A stretch of DNA of 64,000 nucleotides, from NCBI RefSeq assembly GCF_001580015.1, contig NZ_LSZQ01000012.1, positions 1-64,000 of the forward strand, read 5' to 3'. The position numbers and the translations under genes are program-made. Source of the DNA: Cephaloticoccus primus (GTDB lineage: Bacteria > Verrucomicrobiota > Verrucomicrobiia > Opitutales > Opitutaceae). Within the stretch, counting starts at the first letter, position 1, and each line of letters opens with the position of its first letter. Under the pieces are notes generated by a model, which saw only the letters and a list, made by a program, of their open reading frames with translations, was not told the origin of the DNA and made no database searches. This document shows, piece by piece, positions 26,959-36,818 of the stretch.

Positions 26959-28149
26959 TCAACGGCGGGGAGAGCTTCCCTCCAGAGTCACCTCAGGTGT
27001 TGCTCGCAGGGAGTCGGCCTTTTCCCGCACGACTCCGTACCATTTCGGCAAATTTGTCACTGCGCCGGCTTTGTTCCACGCCGCGCCGTTGTAGTAGGTG
27101 TAGGGCTCACCATTTCGCACCACGGCGCGGAATAAAAACTGCTTGGCCTCATCGGGCACAAACGTCGTCGTCCCTTGGGGAAGGATGAGCGCAACGCCGG
27201 TGCGCCCGTGGTCGGCAATCTCGGGCTCCCAGTAGCTGAACGTCTCCCAAGGGAGGGTGTGATCGCCCTCCCACAAGAACTCCACATCCGCGACCTCGGC
27301 GACCGACCTTTTTGCGACGCCGATGACGATGGGCGTTTCGCGGGCACTCCGGTTCTCGACCTCAAGAGTGATCTTGTTGAAGTGAGAGCCCGCATCCAGC
27401 GATATGGTTTTGCGGAGGCCGATGCGTTGCCCGTTGATGACTTCGGGAGGGTACGTGAGTCGGAAGGTCGTTCGCAGCGGCCCGTTGTCCAAGACCTCGT
27501 ACTGCCGGTAGTGTCTGGTGTAGTGCACCTCGTCGCCGAAGTAGAGAGCCACATCCCCCGCGCCGAGAGTCTGCCCTACGGAGTAGTAATCCAGCCCATC
27601 GCCGTGGTCGCGGTGGTAGTCCCCGTTCTTGTACCACTTGTCGATGATGAGCTGGTCGGTCCGCTTCGCCCAAAAGTCCATTCCCTGGGCATCCCCCGGC
27701 TTACCCTCCAGCGCCTCGCCATAGAGGCGAAAGGCCACCCGGTCGTTCTCCCAGGCAAAATCGTCGAACCGCTCGGGCACGTACCGGGCAAAAGTTTTGG
27801 GAGGAAGCGGCGCTTTCTCTCCCGCGAAGACCAGCAACTCCAGCTTCCGCCGCTGGTTTAGCTGGACTTGCAACAGCACATTCTGGGGAGCCTCCATCCC
27901 GAGCCGCTCCAACTGGTGGGAAACTGCGCGGCCCTTATCATCCACGACATGAAAGGCAGCCCCCACGCCAAACCGCTGCGCGAAATCCGCGTACGGGATA
28001 CTGACCAGCCCCGACCAGCTCTGGCCCCCGGAAAGCGTGACAAGGATGCGCCCCCGGGCAGCTCCCGCCCCGGCGGGGGCCCCCTGCCCGTTTGCGAAAG
28101 GCAGCAGCCCCAATAGTGCGAAAAGAGCGGCAATGATATTTTTTTTCAT
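26959..28149 (-). CDS. DUF4861 family exported protein
   Basis: The 396-residue protein has a signal peptide (MKKNIIAALFALLGLLPFANG). The remainder looks like the DUF4861 family, known mainly from polysaccharide-utilisation loci of Bacteroidetes and Verrucomicrobia and often found with unsaturated-uronate genes. Its biochemical role is not established; an accessory hydrolase or isomerase acting on uronate-containing oligosaccharides in the periplasm is a guess. It starts 2 bp after the kduI stop, so it is almost certainly co-transcribed and coupled with kduI, and it precedes kduD. Conserved-looking motifs include HRDHGDGLDYYSVGQTLG and YFGDEVHYTRHYRQY. Confidence 0.8.
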   Translation of the reverse strand: MKKNIIAALFALLGLLPFANGQGAPAGAGAARGRILVTLSGGQSWSGLVSIPYADFAQRFGVGAAFHVVDDKGRAVSHQLERLGMEAPQNVLLQVQLNQRRKLELLVFAGEKAPLPPKTFARYVPERFDDFAWENDRVAFRLYGEALEGKPGDAQGMDFWAKRTDQLIIDKWYKNGDYHRDHGDGLDYYSVGQTLGAGDVALYFGDEVHYTRHYRQYEVLDNGPLRTTFRLTYPPEVINGQRIGLRKTISLDAGSHFNKITLEVENRSARETPIVIGVAKRSVAEVADVEFLWEGDHTLPWETFSYWEPEIADHGRTGVALILPQGTTTFVPDEAKQFLFRAVVRNGEPYTYYNGAAWNKAGAVTNLPKWYGVVREKADSLRATPEVTLEGSSPRR

Positions 28150-28151
28150 AT

Positions 28152-28997
28152 TTATCTCAGCGAGTTGATCGGGTGTTTATCCATGTCGTCGTAGTCCATA
28201 TTCTCGCCCGCCATGCCCCAGATGAATGTATAGCTGCCTGTGCCGACACCGGAGTGGATGGACCACGGAGGCGACACGACGGCCTGCTCATTGCCCAACC
28301 ACAGGTGGCGAGTTTCACCCGCCGTCCCCATAAAGTGGGCCACGGCCTGGCCCTCGGGCAGGTCAAAATAGAAATAAGCCTCCATCCGGCGGTCATGCGT
28401 GTGAGCGGGCATGGTGTTCCACACCGAGCCTGCCTGCAGCTCGGTCATTCCCATCTGGAGCTGGCAAGTCTCGATGACCGTGTGGAGCAGCATCTGGTAA
28501 ATGACGCGGTGGTTTGCTGTCTCGGGCGAGCCGAGCTCGATCCTGTTGGCCTCGGCCTTGGTAATCCGCCTCGTGGGGCAGCTCCGGTGCGCGGGGGCCG
28601 AGTTCATGTAAAACCTGGCCGGCCTCTTCCCATCCACACTGGAGAAATACACCTCCTTTGCCCCACGGCCGATGTAGATCGCCTCCTTGTGCCCCAACGC
28701 AAAGGCCTCCCCGTCCACTTCTACGATACCCGCGCCCCCCACGTTGATCGCCCCCAGCTCCCGCCGCGAAAGGAAGTACGGCTCCTTGAGCAGTCCAGCG
28801 ATGCTTTCCAGCTTCAGCTTTTCGACAACCGGCATCGCCCCGCCCACCATGTAGCGGTCGTAGTGCGTGTGAACGAAATGAACGCGATCCGCCCAAAAAA
28901 GCTGCTTGATCAAAAAGTTCTCCCGCAGCCCGGCCGTATCGAGCTGCCTGGCCTCCACCGGCCCAATCGCGTAACGACTCTCAAAAGTTGATTTCAT
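28152..28997 (-). CDS. kduI: 5-dehydro-4-deoxy-D-glucuronate isomerase
   Basis: KduI converts 5-keto-4-deoxyuronate, released from unsaturated uronides, into 2,5-diketo-3-deoxygluconate, the substrate of KduD. The 281-residue length is typical. The cupin metal site is visible as HTHDRRMEAYFYF (two His and a Glu) plus the later His in PPWSIHSG. The N-terminal FLIKQLFWADRVHFVHTHYDR and the ending DYDDMDKHP are also characteristic. It is the first gene of the kduI-DUF4861-kduD run. The promoter probably lies in 28998-29212, downstream of a broken PEP-CTERM gene. No lyase or transporter gene is in the window. Confidence 0.96.
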   Translation of the reverse strand: MKSTFESRYAIGPVEARQLDTAGLRENFLIKQLFWADRVHFVHTHYDRYMVGGAMPVVEKLKLESIAGLLKEPYFLSRRELGAINVGGAGIVEVDGEAFALGHKEAIYIGRGAKEVYFSSVDGKRPARFYMNSAPAHRSCPTRRITKAEANRIELGSPETANHRVIYQMLLHTVIETCQLQMGMTELQAGSVWNTMPAHTHDRRMEAYFYFDLPEGQAVAHFMGTAGETRHLWLGNEQAVVSPPWSIHSGVGTGSYTFIWGMAGENMDYDDMDKHPINSLR

Positions 28998-29212
28998 AGG
29001 GGTAAAATGACGTTCATCCAGTTGAACTCCCGAAACTACGTAAAGTACGCAAACGGAGCACGTCCATCAAATAATGACCCAACCTATCCCCTGAGAAAGA
29101 AGGAGGGCGAACGCGATGAACGCGAACCATGTCGGTTATGAAAACAGCAAGACGACGTTCATCACCACTGCCCCGCGAGACCAAGCAGAGGCGGTCTGGC
29201 AGCGGTTTTGTA

Positions 29213-29808
29213 TCAGGCGGACACAAACGACCGTTTGCGCTTTCGGGTAGCCAAGCACGCTCCCAGAGCACCGATGACTACACCATAAACCGCGGGCTCG
29301 GGTGCATTTGAGATTTCCCAGTAGTCTTTATTATAGTCTACGAGGTGGATACGGTTTGGCTGCCCCGAAAAGCTGAGCTTCTTCAGTGCATCCTGCAGGT
29401 GTTTACTATCTTTTCGCACGAGAAGAAAGTCCCGCTGATTTGCCCAGCCAGCGATAACGAGATGCCCCCCGTCAAGGATTTCAAGATCGTCCAGGATCAA
29501 CTTCCGGATCCCGTGCCTATATCCCTCCTTATCTCCTCCGCCAAAGCCCAAAACATTGGAAAGATTTACCCTCACGACACCTTTGAGATTTAAATCTCCC
29601 GTGAAGATATTCGACTGATCCCCTGCCAACCAAATCCCCCCTTCCCTGGTCTCCTCGCACAAGATCTACTCCCACCTTCAGATTTCCATTATCATAAATC
29701 ACTAACTCTATCTGTGTTAAACAGATTAAAAGGAGGCGGGGTAATATCAGCTTTAGATAGTGCAAGCCCAAAAACAAAAAATGGCAGAATTTTTGAAAAA
29801 ATTTTCAT
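29213..29808 (-). pseudogene. Broken PEP-CTERM-type exported protein gene
   Basis: An ATG at 29808 opens a signal peptide (MKIFSKILPFFVFGLALSKA) that stops at about 29692. The sequence then continues in a second frame (VIYDNGNLKVGVDL) and, near 29662, in a third (GGIWLAGDQSNIFTGDLNL) to a C-terminal PEP-CTERM-like tail: APEPAVYGVVIGALG, then ATRKRKRS. Two frameshifts thus interrupt a small verrucomicrobial autotransporter/PEP-CTERM passenger. LVDYNKDYWEIS before the tail matches LVDYDKEHWEIVS in the large protein at 1.5-4.0 kb. The DNA is much more AT-rich than its surroundings, suggesting recent arrival. Sequencing error could explain one shift but less easily two. Confidence 0.7.
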
Positions 29809-30175
29809 AGACAGCCATAAAGGCTCAGCTGCTCATTCTTATGAAAACAAAAGCGATAGCTTGTATTTCTTAGCCGCTATCAATACTCCTATCAGTAGCA
29901 TTCGGAAACATGCCACCCAAGGCATACCTGTTTACCTATAGGGGAATTTACTACTACTCTTACGGATGTTAAGCAGCCTTCTCGCCTTTATCGGAAAGCG
30001 ACCAAACAAGCCCCTTCTCCAAATACGCCAATCGGACTGCCCCCCCTTATTGATCTCCGAATAACAAGCCCTCTGAAGGACGGTCGCGGAGGCCACACGA
30101 CTGGCACAGCGTCACACGCTGCGCCGCATGTGGAGTAAAAGCAGAACATTCTGCTTGATAGAAAGGTACAAACTC
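29809..30175. other. AT-rich gap without a recognised gene
   Basis: This lies between the broken PEP-CTERM gene and the dioxygenase gene. The first ~150 bp are AT-rich and probably contain the old promoter of the PEP-CTERM gene. The short plus-strand frame of 75 codons at 29714-29941 overlaps the antisense of that gene and has no recognisable features. Nothing else was seen. Confidence 0.4.
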
Positions 30176-30209
30176 GCCTGCCCTGTTCATTCCGTAAAAC
30201 AGGGCAGGC
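30176..30209 (-). terminator. Possible terminator of the dioxygenase gene
   Basis: A perfect 12-bp stem (GCCTGCCCTGTT/AACAGGGCAGGC) with a 10-nt loop lies 15 bp past the stop of the minus-strand dioxygenase gene. Only a weak T-rich stretch follows on the minus strand, so efficiency is uncertain. Confidence 0.55.
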
Positions 30210-30223
30210 AGTTTGCCCACAGC

Positions 30224-31120
30224 TCAATGGACTGCACCGAGCCAGCCCGACTCGCTGCCGCAGGGGCCGGTGCCCGACGCCTGCCCCTCGACCTCAAAGT
30301 CGGTGCCATCCATCCGCACCAGCGGGTTATAGCCTTGGGAGATTTTCCTTAAGTCGCCCTCCGCGTAATGGCAGATCCAGGAGCGGCGGAAGCGGGTCTT
30401 CGAGCGATTCGGGCCCGAGCCGTGAATTACATTGCCATTAAAAAACAGCATATCGCCCGCCTTCATCTCCGCGTAGATCGGGCGCATCATCCCCTTTTGC
30501 ATCGGAATCTTTTGCCCCGTAAAGCTCTCTTTCCTGTCGGCCTTGTCCGGGCAAATAAGCTCCAATTTTTGCGTGTTGGGCACGACCATCAGGCCGCCAT
30601 TTTCCGCGTCGGAATCATCAATCGCCGCCCAAGCCCCCATACACGTTCCCGGCTCGACCAACAGGTAGTAGTTATCTTGATGCATCCCCTGCCCTCGCGA
30701 ACCGGGGGCCTTGAAGAAGTACATGCTCTGCGTGGCCACAGGCTCCTTGCCGCCAAAGAGTTTCTCTAGGTACATGCGCACCCTCGGGTGGATCAGGTAG
30801 TAACGCGCCCGGGCGTTGAAACGGTGCGGGTGCGTCACGCGCGGATATGCGGCGAGGGGATCGTTTGGGATGCCCGCATCGCCTTCGGCACCGGGAAGCT
30901 TTCCCACCTCGTAGTGCCCGGGCACGCCACCATCGGCATGCATTTTGTCGAAAAGCTCGCGAATTTCGGCGACCTCTTCGGGCTTATAAAACTGGCGCAC
31001 GATCACGTAGCCGTCGCGGTGGTATTGCTCAAGCAGCGCAGCCCAATCCGGAGAATCCGCGCTAAAGGAATCACTGCCTGCGGAAGGTGTATTTACAGAG
31101 TTTTTTTCCAGGGTAGTCAT
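30224..31120 (-). CDS. Phytanoyl-CoA dioxygenase (PhyH) family protein
   Basis: The 298-residue protein is an Fe(II)/2-oxoglutarate-dependent oxygenase of the PhyH family. The iron site is visible as the HxD of GMHQDNYYLL and the distal His in NGNVIHGSGPN; the following TRFRRSW carries the Arg that binds 2-oxoglutarate. PhyH proteins hydroxylate varied small molecules, and the substrate cannot be read from the sequence. It stands alone: a broken PEP-CTERM gene and the kdu genes lie downstream, and a 455-bp gap lies upstream. The first ~25 residues are Ser/Asn-rich and not part of the fold. Cytoplasmic. Confidence 0.88.
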   Translation of the reverse strand: MTTLEKNSVNTPSAGSDSFSADSPDWAALLEQYHRDGYVIVRQFYKPEEVAEIRELFDKMHADGGVPGHYEVGKLPGAEGDAGIPNDPLAAYPRVTHPHRFNARARYYLIHPRVRMYLEKLFGGKEPVATQSMYFFKAPGSRGQGMHQDNYYLLVEPGTCMGAWAAIDDSDAENGGLMVVPNTQKLELICPDKADRKESFTGQKIPMQKGMMRPIYAEMKAGDMLFFNGNVIHGSGPNRSKTRFRRSWICHYAEGDLRKISQGYNPLVRMDGTDFEVEGQASGTGPCGSESGWLGAVH

Positions 31121-31575
31121 GATAGGGGATGAGTTAAGAGGTTAAGATTGCTCCTGACGGAATCAGCCGCCCGGGGAGACGGGGCAAGCGCACGGCCACG
31201 CACGGGAGGAAAGCTCCACGCGAGTAAAAACGACTCAGCAGAGTTGTCAAAACGAGGGGCATCGGGTGCAGGGCGAAAGCAGTTGGGGAAACTGCGCGCA
31301 GCCAATGTAGCCTATTAACTGGAGTGCAAGTTCTATTTCGCCCCTCTCTTTTCGCGTCGCCGAGCCCCCCTTAAGCATTCTCCAGCCAAATATTCCTGCG
31401 CCCGCCCCGGCCCCTACTCCGGGATAGGGCACACATCGTGTACTTCATGTTCGCACAGGCGCAGCTCAGACGTGTTTACCCGTGGCGGCGCTTCGTCACC
31501 ACGCCGCCACCGTGAAACGAGCACGGCCTTCGATGCGCCGCGCGCGCATAAACTCGCCGAGAGAAGCCAGTGCCG
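31121..31575. other. Gap between parC end and the dioxygenase start
   Basis: No gene or composite-repeat module is recognised. A stem GTGGCGGCG/CGCCGCCAC (31482-31490 and 31502-31510, 11-nt loop) lies about 65 bp beyond the parC stop and might help terminate it, but no T-run follows. The right side of the gap must hold the dioxygenase promoter, which could not be pinpointed. Confidence 0.4.
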
Positions 31576-33753
31576 TTAGCGGGTGCGCTTCACGCTTTTG
31601 ATCGGCCACTTGGCGACGGTCAGCCCTTTGGCGGAGCGGGTCGAGAGCGGGACTTTTGTGAGGTCGAAGTCGAGCTCGCGCACGCGAGCGCCGCTGCGGC
31701 CGTCAATCGAGATGTGCAGGGCTTGCGGCATCGCCGCCTCGCTCCCGGCGACGTCGAGGTAGAGCACGCGCGAGCCTTCGCCCTTGACCAGCGAGTAGAG
31801 CTTGTCGCGCGAGAGGCCGCCGATCTGGAAGCGCTTGGCGTAGGCCTTACCCGACTCGCCGTCCTGGTAGACCATCGTGTAAAAATGCGCGTCGCCGTCC
31901 TTGGGCCAGATGTCGATGTGCAAGATATGGCGGCCCATGAAGACCTTGTCGGCGACCTTTGACACCTTGAGCGAGCCGTCGGCCATGAGGCAGAGCACGC
32001 TGTCGAGGATGGTGCACTCCTTCACGAACTCGTGCTGCCGCCAATTCAGCCCGATGAAGCCCTCCTCGCGATTCACGTAGAGGCGCTGATTGGCGGAGGC
32101 GACTTCGGCCGCGCTGATCTGCTCAATCTCGTCGTAGGTAGTGCGGCGTTTGTGCCCCTTGCCAAACTTCTCCTGCAAGCCCTCGAACCAGCGGATCGCG
32201 TAGTCGGTGAGGTGTGCGAGGTCGTGCTTCACGGTTTCGATCTCGGCCTCGATTTTCTTGATGCGCTCATCGGCCTGGAAGCGGTTGTAGGCGGAGATGC
32301 GTTTGATGCGAATCTCGGTGAGGCGCACGATGTCCTCTTGCGTGACCTCGCGGCGCAGCGCGGCGACAAAGGGCGCCAGCCCCGCGCGGATCTCGGCGAG
32401 CACGTCGTCCCAAGTCTGCGATTTTTCGATGCGCCGGTAGATGCGCTCTTCGATGAAAATCCGCTCCAACGAGTCCCAGTGCCATTGTTGATCGAGCTCG
32501 CCGAGCCGGATCTCCAGCTCGCTGCGCAGCAGCGCGACGGTGTGATCGACGCTGCGGCGCAAGATCTCGCGCACGCCGATAAACTGTGGCTTGTCTTCGC
32601 CCGTCTCGGGATCGCGCACGATCACGCAGGCCGAGGGCGAGAGGCTGACCTGCGCCTGGGTAAAGACGTAGAGCTGCTGGGTGACTTGCTCGGGGTCGCT
32701 GCCGGGCGGCAGGTGCACGAGGATTTCGACGCGGTCGGCCGTGTTGTCGTCTACGTGCTTGATCTTGATTTTGCCCTTGGTGTTGGCGGTGACGATCGAC
32801 TCGATGAGCGAAACGGTGGTCGTGCCGTAGGGCAGCTCGGTGATCGCGAGCAGGTACTTGCTGCGCGGCTCGATCTTGGCGCGGACGCGGACTTTGCCGC
32901 CGCGCTCTCCGTCGTTGTAATCCGCAAAATCGGCGATGCCGCCGGTCGGGAAATCGGGATAGATGCGAAACGACTTTCCCTGCAAGTGGTTGATCGCCGC
33001 ACGGCACAGGTCGTTAAAGTTGTGCGGCAGGATCTTCGTCGAGAGGCCGACGGCGATGCCCTCGGCGCCTTCGAGCAGCGTGATCGGAAACTTGGCAGGC
33101 AGCGAAACGGGCTCTTTGGCGCGGCCATCGTAGCTGAGCTGCCAGGTCGTCGTTTTCGGGTTAAAGAGCACTTCGCGCGCAAAGGGCGTCAGCCGCGCTT
33201 CGATGTAGCGCGGGGCAGCGGCATCGTCGCCCGTGAGCGTGTTGCCGAAGTTGCCCTGCGGCTCGATGAGCCAGCCGCGCTGCGCGATGCTCACGAGCGC
33301 GGCACCGATCGAGGCATCGCCATGAGGGTGCAGCCGCATGGTCGCTCCGACGACGTTGGCGACTTTGTGGAAGCGGCCGTCATCCATATCCCACAGCGTG
33401 TGCAGGACGCGGCGTTGCACGGGCTTCAGCCCGTCGTCCAGATGCGGCACCGCGCGGTCGAGGATCACGTAGCTGGCGTATTCGAGAAACCACTCGCGGT
33501 AGTGCTGGCGCAGCGGCGCATCCGCACCGCCCGGGCCGTCGCTTTCCGCGGACGGGAGCTGCGCGGTGCGCGACTCGTCGCCAAAGTCGTCAACCGAATC
33601 ACTCGCCGGAACGGAAGGCCCGCCCTTCGGCGCGGCTGGGGGCACGGCGTCCGCAGCAGCGCGCGCGGGCTTGGGAGCGGCGGACGGCGGCGGGAGGGCC
33701 TGGTTAAAGCTGAGTTCGGCTTGATCGGTTTTCCTGGAATTCTTCTTGGCCAT
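31576..33753 (-). CDS. parC: DNA topoisomerase IV / gyrase-type subunit A
   Basis: The 725-residue subunit cuts and rejoins DNA in a type IIA topoisomerase. An ~80-residue Pro/Ala-rich N-terminal extension precedes the breakage-reunion domain, with YASYVILDRAVPHLDDGLKP, the winged helix containing MRLHPHGDASIG, and catalytic Tyr183 in AAPRYIEARL. A long coiled-coil follows. The C-terminal DNA-wrapping domain is short and lacks the gyrase box, which favours a ParC-like (topoisomerase IV) role over GyrA. It lies 60 bp downstream of the matching parE gene on the same strand, so the two form an operon and a heterotetramer that decatenates chromosomes. Confidence 0.9.
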   Translation of the reverse strand: MAKKNSRKTDQAELSFNQALPPPSAAPKPARAAADAVPPAAPKGGPSVPASDSVDDFGDESRTAQLPSAESDGPGGADAPLRQHYREWFLEYASYVILDRAVPHLDDGLKPVQRRVLHTLWDMDDGRFHKVANVVGATMRLHPHGDASIGAALVSIAQRGWLIEPQGNFGNTLTGDDAAAPRYIEARLTPFAREVLFNPKTTTWQLSYDGRAKEPVSLPAKFPITLLEGAEGIAVGLSTKILPHNFNDLCRAAINHLQGKSFRIYPDFPTGGIADFADYNDGERGGKVRVRAKIEPRSKYLLAITELPYGTTTVSLIESIVTANTKGKIKIKHVDDNTADRVEILVHLPPGSDPEQVTQQLYVFTQAQVSLSPSACVIVRDPETGEDKPQFIGVREILRRSVDHTVALLRSELEIRLGELDQQWHWDSLERIFIEERIYRRIEKSQTWDDVLAEIRAGLAPFVAALRREVTQEDIVRLTEIRIKRISAYNRFQADERIKKIEAEIETVKHDLAHLTDYAIRWFEGLQEKFGKGHKRRTTYDEIEQISAAEVASANQRLYVNREEGFIGLNWRQHEFVKECTILDSVLCLMADGSLKVSKVADKVFMGRHILHIDIWPKDGDAHFYTMVYQDGESGKAYAKRFQIGGLSRDKLYSLVKGEGSRVLYLDVAGSEAAMPQALHISIDGRSGARVRELDFDLTKVPLSTRSAKGLTVAKWPIKSVKRTR

Positions 33754-33813
33754 TATCGTGGGCAGGCGGGAGGAGGGCGAGCGGGCAAAAGGCGGCGGGA
33801 GGGCCGGGCGGAG

Positions 33814-35664
33814 CTACGCGCGGGTGGTTTCGACGAGGTCTTTTTCGACGCGCAGGTTTTCGATGATGAACTCCTGGCGGCTGGGTGTGTTTTTCCCCAT
33901 GTAGAAGCCGAGGAGCTCGGCGCTGTCGTGCAGGTGGGCGAGCGTCACGGGCTCCAGGCGGATGTCTTCGCCGATGAAGTCCTTGAACTCGCTGGCGGAG
34001 ATCTCGCCGAGGCCCTTGAAGCGGGTGATCTCGTGGCCCGCGCCGAGCGTGGTGATCGCAGCCTGCTTCTCGGCTTCGCTGTAGCAGTAGAGGGTGCGGC
34101 GTTTGTTGCGCACGCGGAACAGCGGCGTCTCCAGGATGTAGAGGTGGCCGCTGGTGATCAGGTCGGGGAAAAATTGCAGGAAAAACGAGATCAGCAGCAG
34201 CCGGATGTGCATGCCATCGACATCGGCATCGGTGGCGATGACGACGCGGTTGTAGCGCAAGCCGTCGAGGCCGTCCTCGATGTTGAGCGCGGACTGGAGG
34301 AGGTGGAACTCCTCGTTCTCGTAGATCACTTTTTTGGAGAGGCCGTAGGTGTTGAGCGGCTTCCCCTTGAGGGCGAAGACGGCCTGCGTCTGCACGTCGC
34401 GACAGGAGGTGAGCGAGCCGGCGGCAGAGTCGCCCTCGACGATGAAGAGCGTGCTCTCCTCGGTGCGCGTGCCTCGCTCGCCGAGGTGCTGGCGGCAGTC
34501 GCGCAGCTTGCGGTTGTGCAGGGAGGCTTTTTTCGCGCGCTGGCGGGCGAGGTTGCGGATGCCGGCGAGGTCTTTGCGCTCGCGCTCGCTCTCCTGGATT
34601 TTTGCGAGGATCGCGTCCGCAGCGGTTTTGTTTTTGTGCAGGTAGACGTCGAGCGTCTGCTGCACGAATTTACCGATAAACTCCTTGATCGTCGGGCCGG
34701 AGGGGCCGACCTCGGTGGAGCCGAGCTTGGTCTTCGTCTGCGACTCAAAGACGGGCTCCTGCACGCGCACGGAGACGGCGGCGACGATGGACTGGCGGAT
34801 GTCCGCCGCGTCGAAGTCCTTTTTATAAAAGTTGCGCACGGTGTTCACCACGGCCTCGCGAAAGGCGAGCTGGTGCGTGCCGCCCATCGTGGTGTGCTGG
34901 CCGTTGACGAAGGAGAAGTACTCCTCGCCGTAGTGCGCGCCGTGGGACATCGCGATCTCGATGTCTTCGCCCTCCAGGTGGATGATCGGGTAGAGCGTCT
35001 CGCCGGTGAGTTTCTTCTCGAGCAGGTCCTTGAGGCCGCCCGCGGAGCGAAAGGCGCGGCCATTTAGCGTGAGGGTGAGGCCGCGGTTGAGGAAGGCGTA
35101 GTTCCACAACATGTCCTCGATGAACTCGGGGCGGAAGCGCCAGTCGGCGCCGAAGAGCACCTCATCGGGCACGAAGCGGATCAGCGTGCCGCTGCGCTCC
35201 GCGCTGTGCGCGACGCGGTGCTCCTTGACGAGGCGGCCCTGCGCAAACTCCACGATCTTTGTCTGCCCGTCGCGAAACGATTGCGCGGTGTAGTGCAGCG
35301 AGAGCGCGTTTACCGCCTTTTGGCCGACGCCGTTGAGGCCGACCGATTTCTGAAAAGTCTGGCTGTCGTACTTCGCGCCCGTGTTGATCACCGACACGCA
35401 GTCGACGAGCTTGCCCAGCGGGATCCCGCGGCCGTAGTCGCGCACGCGCACTTCGCGCTCGGCGATTTCGATCTCGATGCGCTTGCCGTTACCCATCGCA
35501 AACTCGTCCACCGAGTTATCGATCGTCTCCTTGAGCAGCACGTAGATGCCGTCCTCGGCGTGCGCCCCGTTGCCCAAGCGCCCGATATACATCCCGGGGC
35601 GCAGCCGGATATGCTCGGTGGAGGACAGGGTCTTGATGCTCGCTTCGGTGTAGGCTTGGGCCAT
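33814..35664 (-). CDS. parE: DNA topoisomerase IV / gyrase-type subunit B
   Basis: The 616-residue ATPase subunit has the GHKL fold ([33 protein letters not shown]), a transducer domain, and the Toprim motifs EGDSAAGS and [14 protein letters not shown]. It lacks the ~170-residue insertion of long GyrB proteins; this and the partner gene support ParE. It starts the parE-parC operon. Its start is 155 bp from the divergent AsmA-like gene, so a divergent promoter region lies at 35665-35819. Cytoplasmic, acting on the chromosome. Confidence 0.92.
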   Translation of the reverse strand: MAQAYTEASIKTLSSTEHIRLRPGMYIGRLGNGAHAEDGIYVLLKETIDNSVDEFAMGNGKRIEIEIAEREVRVRDYGRGIPLGKLVDCVSVINTGAKYDSQTFQKSVGLNGVGQKAVNALSLHYTAQSFRDGQTKIVEFAQGRLVKEHRVAHSAERSGTLIRFVPDEVLFGADWRFRPEFIEDMLWNYAFLNRGLTLTLNGRAFRSAGGLKDLLEKKLTGETLYPIIHLEGEDIEIAMSHGAHYGEEYFSFVNGQHTTMGGTHQLAFREAVVNTVRNFYKKDFDAADIRQSIVAAVSVRVQEPVFESQTKTKLGSTEVGPSGPTIKEFIGKFVQQTLDVYLHKNKTAADAILAKIQESERERKDLAGIRNLARQRAKKASLHNRKLRDCRQHLGERGTRTEESTLFIVEGDSAAGSLTSCRDVQTQAVFALKGKPLNTYGLSKKVIYENEEFHLLQSALNIEDGLDGLRYNRVVIATDADVDGMHIRLLLISFFLQFFPDLITSGHLYILETPLFRVRNKRRTLYCYSEAEKQAAITTLGAGHEITRFKGLGEISASEFKDFIGEDIRLEPVTLAHLHDSAELLGFYMGKNTPSRQEFIIENLRVEKDLVETTRA

Positions 35665-35819
35665 GTGAAAAAAGGGTTAAGGCACGGGTAGCCTTCGCGG
35701 CATGACAAGCGAAATTGCCCCGCCTGCGCCGCTCGCCCAGCCTGCCGACTTTCGCCCACGCCCTACTAAACTTCCCCCATTCCACGCTCGCCCCGCAGCA
35801 CGCCACTTTTCCCGCACTC

Positions 35820-36563
35820 ATGAAAAAGCTCACCCTCATCCTCGCCGCCCTCCTCGCCCTCGGCGCGGCGGGCCTCTACTTCGGCCTCGGCCCCGCGCTC
35901 AGCTCGGGCGTCATGATCGGCGTCAACAACCTCGGCCCCCAGGTCACGCAAACCCACGTCGAGCTCGCCGCCGCGCGCCTGTCGCCCTTCAGCGGACGCG
36001 GCACGCTCACCGGCCTCGTCGTGGGCAACCCGCCCGGGTGGAGCGCCGACCACGCCTTCACCCTCGGGAAAATCGACATCAAGGTAAACCTGCGCTCGCT
36101 GCGCGGCGATGTGATCGAGATCGAGGAAATCGTGATCGAGCAGCCCGAGTTCATCTACGAAACCCGCCTCGTAAACAGTAACCTCAAAGCCCTGCTCAAA
36201 AACATCGAGAGCTTCACCGGCCCCAGCGGCAGCGGCACGCCACCCGCCAACGCCCCCCCGTCCAAGCCGCGAAAATTCATCGTGCGGAAGTTCCGCCTCA
36301 GCGAGGCCAAGGCCACGCTCGGCGTCGGCCCGGCCGCGCTCCCCGTGCCACTCCCCGCGCTGGAGCTCAACAACCTGGGACTCGATAAAGGCGGGGCCAC
36401 GCCCGCGGAGCTCTCCGGCGAAGTCCTCGCCCAAGTGCTCGCCTCAATCGTGCGCGCGGCGGGCACCGCACCGATCAACGCAGGCGCGGCTGCGGGCAGA
36501 GGCACGGGCGAAGCAATCGGCGGCGGCCTTAAAAAACTCTTCGGCGGCAGCAGTAAAAAATAG
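35820..36563 (+). CDS. AsmA-like membrane-anchored protein
   Basis: The 247-residue product begins with a signal anchor (MKKLTLILAALLALGAAGLY). Its first ~120 residues resemble the N-terminal part of AsmA-type proteins, with beta strands spaced as in LTGLVVGNPPGWS and IDIKVNLRSLRGDVIEIEEIVIEQPEFIYE. The C-terminal ~80 residues are Ala/Gly-rich and end in GLKKLFGGSSKK. AsmA-like proteins sit in the inner membrane facing the periplasm and are linked to lipid transport or outer membrane assembly. This one is far shorter than AsmA, and its role is unknown. The start at 35820 is preferred over 35715. A two-hairpin repeat module begins 3 bp after the stop. Confidence 0.7.
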   Translation: MKKLTLILAALLALGAAGLYFGLGPALSSGVMIGVNNLGPQVTQTHVELAAARLSPFSGRGTLTGLVVGNPPGWSADHAFTLGKIDIKVNLRSLRGDVIEIEEIVIEQPEFIYETRLVNSNLKALLKNIESFTGPSGSGTPPANAPPSKPRKFIVRKFRLSEAKATLGVGPAALPVPLPALELNNLGLDKGGATPAELSGEVLAQVLASIVRAAGTAPINAGAAAGRGTGEAIGGGLKKLFGGSSKK

Positions 36564-36566
36564 GCG

Positions 36567-36700
36567 CGGTCTTCGACCGGTTCATTTTGCGCGGCCTCGC
36601 TGGGCCGCGTCCCGAGCCGCCGCTACTCGTTAACCCCAGAAATTGCCCAAGCGGGTTAACCCTCTCTCCGACTGACCAGCCGGAGAGCGGGCATTTTCAG
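36567..36700. repeat. Composite intergenic repeat, copy 6
   Basis: CGGTC-TTC-GACCG at 36567-36579, then TTCATTTTG, then a stem CGCGGCC/GGCCGCG with loop TCGCTG (36590-36609). A G-type hairpin CTCTCCG/CGGAGAG follows at 36664-36687, with GGGCATTTTCA behind it. The module begins directly after the stop codon of the AsmA-like gene and could serve as its transcript end. Confidence 0.7.
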
Positions 36701-36818
36701 ATGTGCGAGTGACTGTGCTGTACGGAGCGTACGCCACACAAAGAACCTCGCTGCTGATACAGCGCAGTATTGACAGCGCGCACGAGCCGCCCCTGTTTTG
36801 CCACCCAGCACCCGCACG

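Noticed and set aside
29714-29941. 75-codon plus-strand frame in AT-rich DNA
   Set aside because: It is antisense to the signal-peptide part of the broken PEP-CTERM gene and has no domain or ribosome binding site.
32032-35067. A 1011-codon plus-strand frame opposite parC/parE
   Set aside because: Shadow frame: it spans two well-supported genes and their gap, with no recognisable domain. The same holds for frames opposite both GH38 genes, the TonB receptor and the 1.5-4.0 kb gene.
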